Source of the DNA: Rattus norvegicus
Lineage: Eukaryota; Chordata; Mammalia; Rodentia; Muridae
Assembly (NCBI RefSeq): GCF_036323735.1
Contig: NC_086033.1
Location: forward strand, 3,109,826-3,173,825
DNA length: 64,000 nucleotides
Direction: 5' to 3'
Within the stretch, counting starts at the first letter, position 1; the number at the start of each line of letters is the position of its first letter. The notes beneath the pieces are model-generated. The model was given only the letters and a program-made list of their open reading frames with translations, was not told where the DNA came from and ran no database searches. Shown here piece after piece: positions 59,700 to 64,000 of the stretch. Both the position numbers and the translations under genes were made by a program.

Positions 59700-61090
59700 C
59701 ATACTCTTGGCTTGCAAATGTTTCTTCATTATTAAATAAATGAGTAAAATCCTTTATAGGTGATCAATTACAATAAGTTATCCATAATACAAAAACTGAC
59801 TCTTCTAATCACTTTACAGCCGTGCTCTAACTTAGCGACTGTTATCTCCTGAGACTCGTTACGAGGTATTTCACTGGTGCAAGGATGACACGGGCTTTGT
59901 CTACACAATCCATCACTGAGGTAACGAGATCTCTGAATACCCTCAACGTCGCTGTAGAGCACATGACGGCATACAAGGTCATTAGCATGAAGGCCATTTA
60001 TGGGGCTTGTGTGCAAATGACACTGCCATCCAGGTCAGAATACTTTTCATCTTGCAAAAAATGAAACTCTGGACAAAGTGGACAGTAACTCCTCATTCGT
60101 GCTAATCTCGGCCTTTGAGAATGACCGCTTCACACTCTCCATGACTCAGACTACAACAGATACCACATATTAGTAGAGGCATAAAGTATGTGATGGAGTG
60201 AATGACTTACTTCACTAAAGCAATAGAAACTCCCTAGGGACCTTTTATAAGAACACTGACCCACTCTTCAGGGTCCACCTGCAGGAACTACCTAACTCTA
60301 GTTATCTACCACACCATAGGGCTCATTCACATACAATTACATAGGAGATTTTGTGCTTCAAACTGTGCGTATTAAGAGGACATCAACAAATTAACGTATG
60401 CAGAAACGAAACTCCTGGGTCATGAGGTTAATACCAGCTTTAATTCACTGAAGAAGTAGCAACCCGTTCTCCACAGCAGTGATACCATAAATAATCTCAT
60501 CCCTGGGTCACAAGGTCTCCAACTGCCCACATCTTTGCTGATGACTTTTAATTCTCCACACTTTATTCGTTTGTTTTGATAGTAGACTTTTAAATAGGTA
60601 TAGAGTAGGCAATATAAACATTAAAAGAACAACAACAAAACTGTACTAATAGTTTAACATGAAATACTAAGGAGCCCCAGGAAATAAGAGGATTCGTAAG
60701 CCAGTGTTAAGAGCTTCTGAGACCTAGAAGAGAAAAGGGTGAGGAGAAGCCAAGAGCATAGAAGGACACCATCCCTGTACACTCTGCTTAAACTCCGGGC
60801 AGAGCGCTAATCCTTAGACTTTAGGAAGAAATCGATGAGAGGAGGTCAGGAGGGTGTGAGCGTAAGGAAGAGAAATTGTATCACAGAACAAATACCAGAG
60901 ATCTCTTGTTCACAAATACAAAGAAAAAGGCAATCAGAGGATATCAGAAGAGGGCAGTGAAAACAGAGACAGCCCTGACAGTGCTCAGACTATGGACTTC
61001 TAGCCTCCAGAAATCTGAGAAATAAATTTCTGTTATTTAATCCTTTCAATCTGTATGTTCTGACATGGTCGCCACAACAAATTAATATCC
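59700..61090. other. Mostly unassigned intron
   Basis: 60395-60550 (gaaacgaaactcctgggtca, ccgttctccacagcagtgat) may be another heavily diverged antisense L1M piece. The rest is unassigned. Confidence 0.4.
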
Positions 61091-61117
61091 AAAATCAAAA
61101 ATGTAAGTCATTATTTT

Positions 61118-61385
61118 TGTATGTGGTTCTTAGGACCGAACCCAGGGCCTTGTGCATGCCAAGCAAGCGCTCTACCACTGAGCCCAAGGCTTTTCTCTAT
61201 GTGTTTGATTTTTAAAAACAAATTACACTTCATTTTCTGTGTTGTGTGTATTGTGTAGATGCAGAAACCAATAGAAACTTTCACAGATTATCAAGTTCCA
61301 TCCTGTGAATTCGAGGGATAGAGCTCAGGTTGTCTGGCTGGGAGCAAAGTGCCTTCACCCTCTCATGCACCTCGTCAGCCATTAA
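61118..61385 (-). mobile_element. ID-like remnant and B3-type SINE, antisense
   Basis: 61118-61190: gttcttaggaccgaacccag, ggccttgtgcatgccaagca and agcgctctaccactgagccc (ID-like head). 61240-61385: atcctgtgaattcgagggat, agagctcaggttgtctggct and caaagtgccttcaccctctc (B3/B4-like). Confidence 0.65.
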
Positions 61386-62189
61386 AGAAAAGGTAGGGAA
61401 AATCTCACATTACGGCCATAGCTGACTCTGAACTTCAGCTCTATCTTCTTCTGCCTCCTGGGTGCTGACATCACAATACTGGGCCACGTCCCTCCCCCAA
61501 CGTCCAACAGTATTTTTAGAATCTTAATCTTAAGATAAGATTTTTGCCAAGTTTCTGGAGCTATCCTCAGATTCAGCGTGTAACCCAGGTAGGCATCCAA
61601 CTTGTGCCCCTCGGCTTGTCTGAGCAGCTTCTGTTACCGCCCACTACAGCGGACTTTGCTTCTCTTTTGGCTGTTTCATCTCCAGTTGATCTGAGCTCAC
61701 AATAGAAATGACTTGACAAGTCAAGCCATTTCACTTAAAGTTAATATTTAAAGCATTGGTGGGCGGAACATTTAAAATGTGCACTTAAGTCATCTAAGAG
61801 TTAACAAGAACAAAAGAAGGGAGGAAAGGAAGGGACAGCGCACACAGTTTTACATTTCTCCAGTCCTTGAGGTTAATTAGAATACAAGGAGAAACCATTA
61901 GTTAACAAACAAGGATGACCCTAGTCCACGAAAGCTGAACTAAGACTACAGAGTGAGATACTAACTTTCAGTGATTAGCTATTTCTTACGAATTGGAGCT
62001 TGAAAATTAACATTAACTCTTACCATCATATTAGCTCTTGATGCAGACTTTATTTTAAAATTTGCTTATTTCAGTATCTACTGAATGCCTTGGATATTTT
62101 TCAAATATATATTCATATGCAAATAAATATATGCATGTGTTTAAAATTCATAAAACACACAACTTAGATGCTGACATATGTCTGGCTAG

Positions 62190-62330
62190 TTTTGATGGTC
62201 CATGATTTACTCTCAGCACTCAAGAGGCTGAAGCAGGCAGATCACTAAATCTGAAGCCAGCCTGCTCTTCACGGCAAGTTCCAGTCAGAGCCACATTGTG
62301 AGAGCGGATCTCAAAATGAAAACAAAACGG
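62190..62330 (+). mobile_element. B1 SINE
   Basis: tactctcagcactcaagagg, ctgaagcaggcagatcacta, gaagccagcctgctcttcac and caagttccagtcagagccac keep B1 order. The left end is diverged. A second B1 right-half remnant (agttcacatagtgagttcta, ggccatccaagtctacagag) lies at about 62628-62705. Confidence 0.75.
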
Positions 62331-63055
62331 AAACGACAAACAATGGGATACATATTTCTATCCACATGTTTATATAATGAAGATCGTGAATATGTTGTAG
62401 CAATAACCGTTCTCTACCTCAAGTTACATACAAAATTCACAGAGTTTTGCTATGTTTGGGAATGGGGTGACGTCGTGTTTCCCAGTCCAGCCTCACATCC
62501 ATGATCCTCCTTACAGGAATCAGCCTGTAAAATGCCTCAAATTACAAGTGCATGCACTCTCCTCCATGAAATGAGAAGACGTTTGTTACACCACCTGACT
62601 TAGGGCTTGCTCGTTACTCTAGTGCTCCAGAGGCAAAGCAGAGTTCACATAGTGAGTTCTAGGCCATCCAAGTCTACAGAGCAAGACTCTGTTTTCAAGT
62701 AACAAAGGGCACAGAGCCACTGAAGGGTGAGGGGATGAGTGTGGCGAAGTGGCTGACATTATAGGCAAACAAAAAGACATGTCACTTACAAAATGAAAGT
62801 CAGGGCTATCCATGAAATAAGAACTTCTCTAAACAATAGCATGCAAAAATAATAGTGATGAATAAACACACTGAATTATTTCCAAACTTATCAATAAGGG
62901 GCCAGTTAAGTAATTCTTATTAGATGTTCTATTAAAGACTCAAATGAAAACAAACAACACGGTTTTGTGACAACACAATTGGAAAAGATTATGTAAAATA
63001 ACCAAAAGTTTAAAAATATTTTGATACATTTTCATTTTAACTTTTAAAATATTTA

Positions 63056-64000
<945 letters not shown>

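Overview
The window is nuclear DNA from a rodent, almost certainly rat (Rattus). Four young ID SINEs (the BC1-derived family that expanded in rat) still have oligo-A tails and near-perfect target-site duplications. B1, B2, B3 and B4 SINEs, rodent L1 3' ends and a URR1 DNA transposon are also present. The only gene I can support is part of adenosine kinase (Adk), read on the minus strand.

Three coding exons of Adk are visible, in transcript order: 63140-63062 (79 nt), 8324-8152 (173 nt) and 2474-2366 (109 nt). Each has a consensus acceptor and donor. The reading frame runs through all three (splice phases 2, 0, 2, 0) and gives about 120 residues of the PfkB-family sugar/nucleoside kinase, from the [20 protein letters not shown] segment to the KARVYYIA segment. 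The start and end of the gene lie outside the window. The exons are separated by introns of 54,737 bp and 5,677 bp, so less than 1% of the window is coding.

Layout: 1-2365 is the intron downstream of the last visible exon (an L1 3' tail, B1 remnants and a GATG microsatellite, then mostly unique AT-rich DNA). 2475-8151 is the short intron; it holds a rodent interspersed repeat, B1s, a GT array with repeated CACGTG palindromes, an old L1 3' fragment and a CG/CA alternating tract. 8325-63061 is the giant intron. Its notable contents are a minisatellite of about 0.8 kb with a 16-bp unit (13273-14078), an L1 3' fragment of about 1.35 kb (24185-25540), a B2 nested in an older SINE (27839-28052), a four-copy 32-bp tandem repeat in old antisense L1 sequence (30025-30152), a CA-rich array of about 465 bp (40068-40535), an antisense L1 block (49590-51130) and a site that resembles a recursive splice site (48884/48885). 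63141-64000 is intron again.

The other open frames are short and lie in microsatellites, transposon remnants or random AT-rich DNA. I found no second gene, tRNA, rRNA, CpG island, promoter or CRISPR array. Repeat family names come from memory of consensus sequences, and boundaries of the older copies are approximate. The best leads are noncoding: the 16-bp minisatellite, the recursive-splice-like site, and the structure-prone repeats inside Adk introns.
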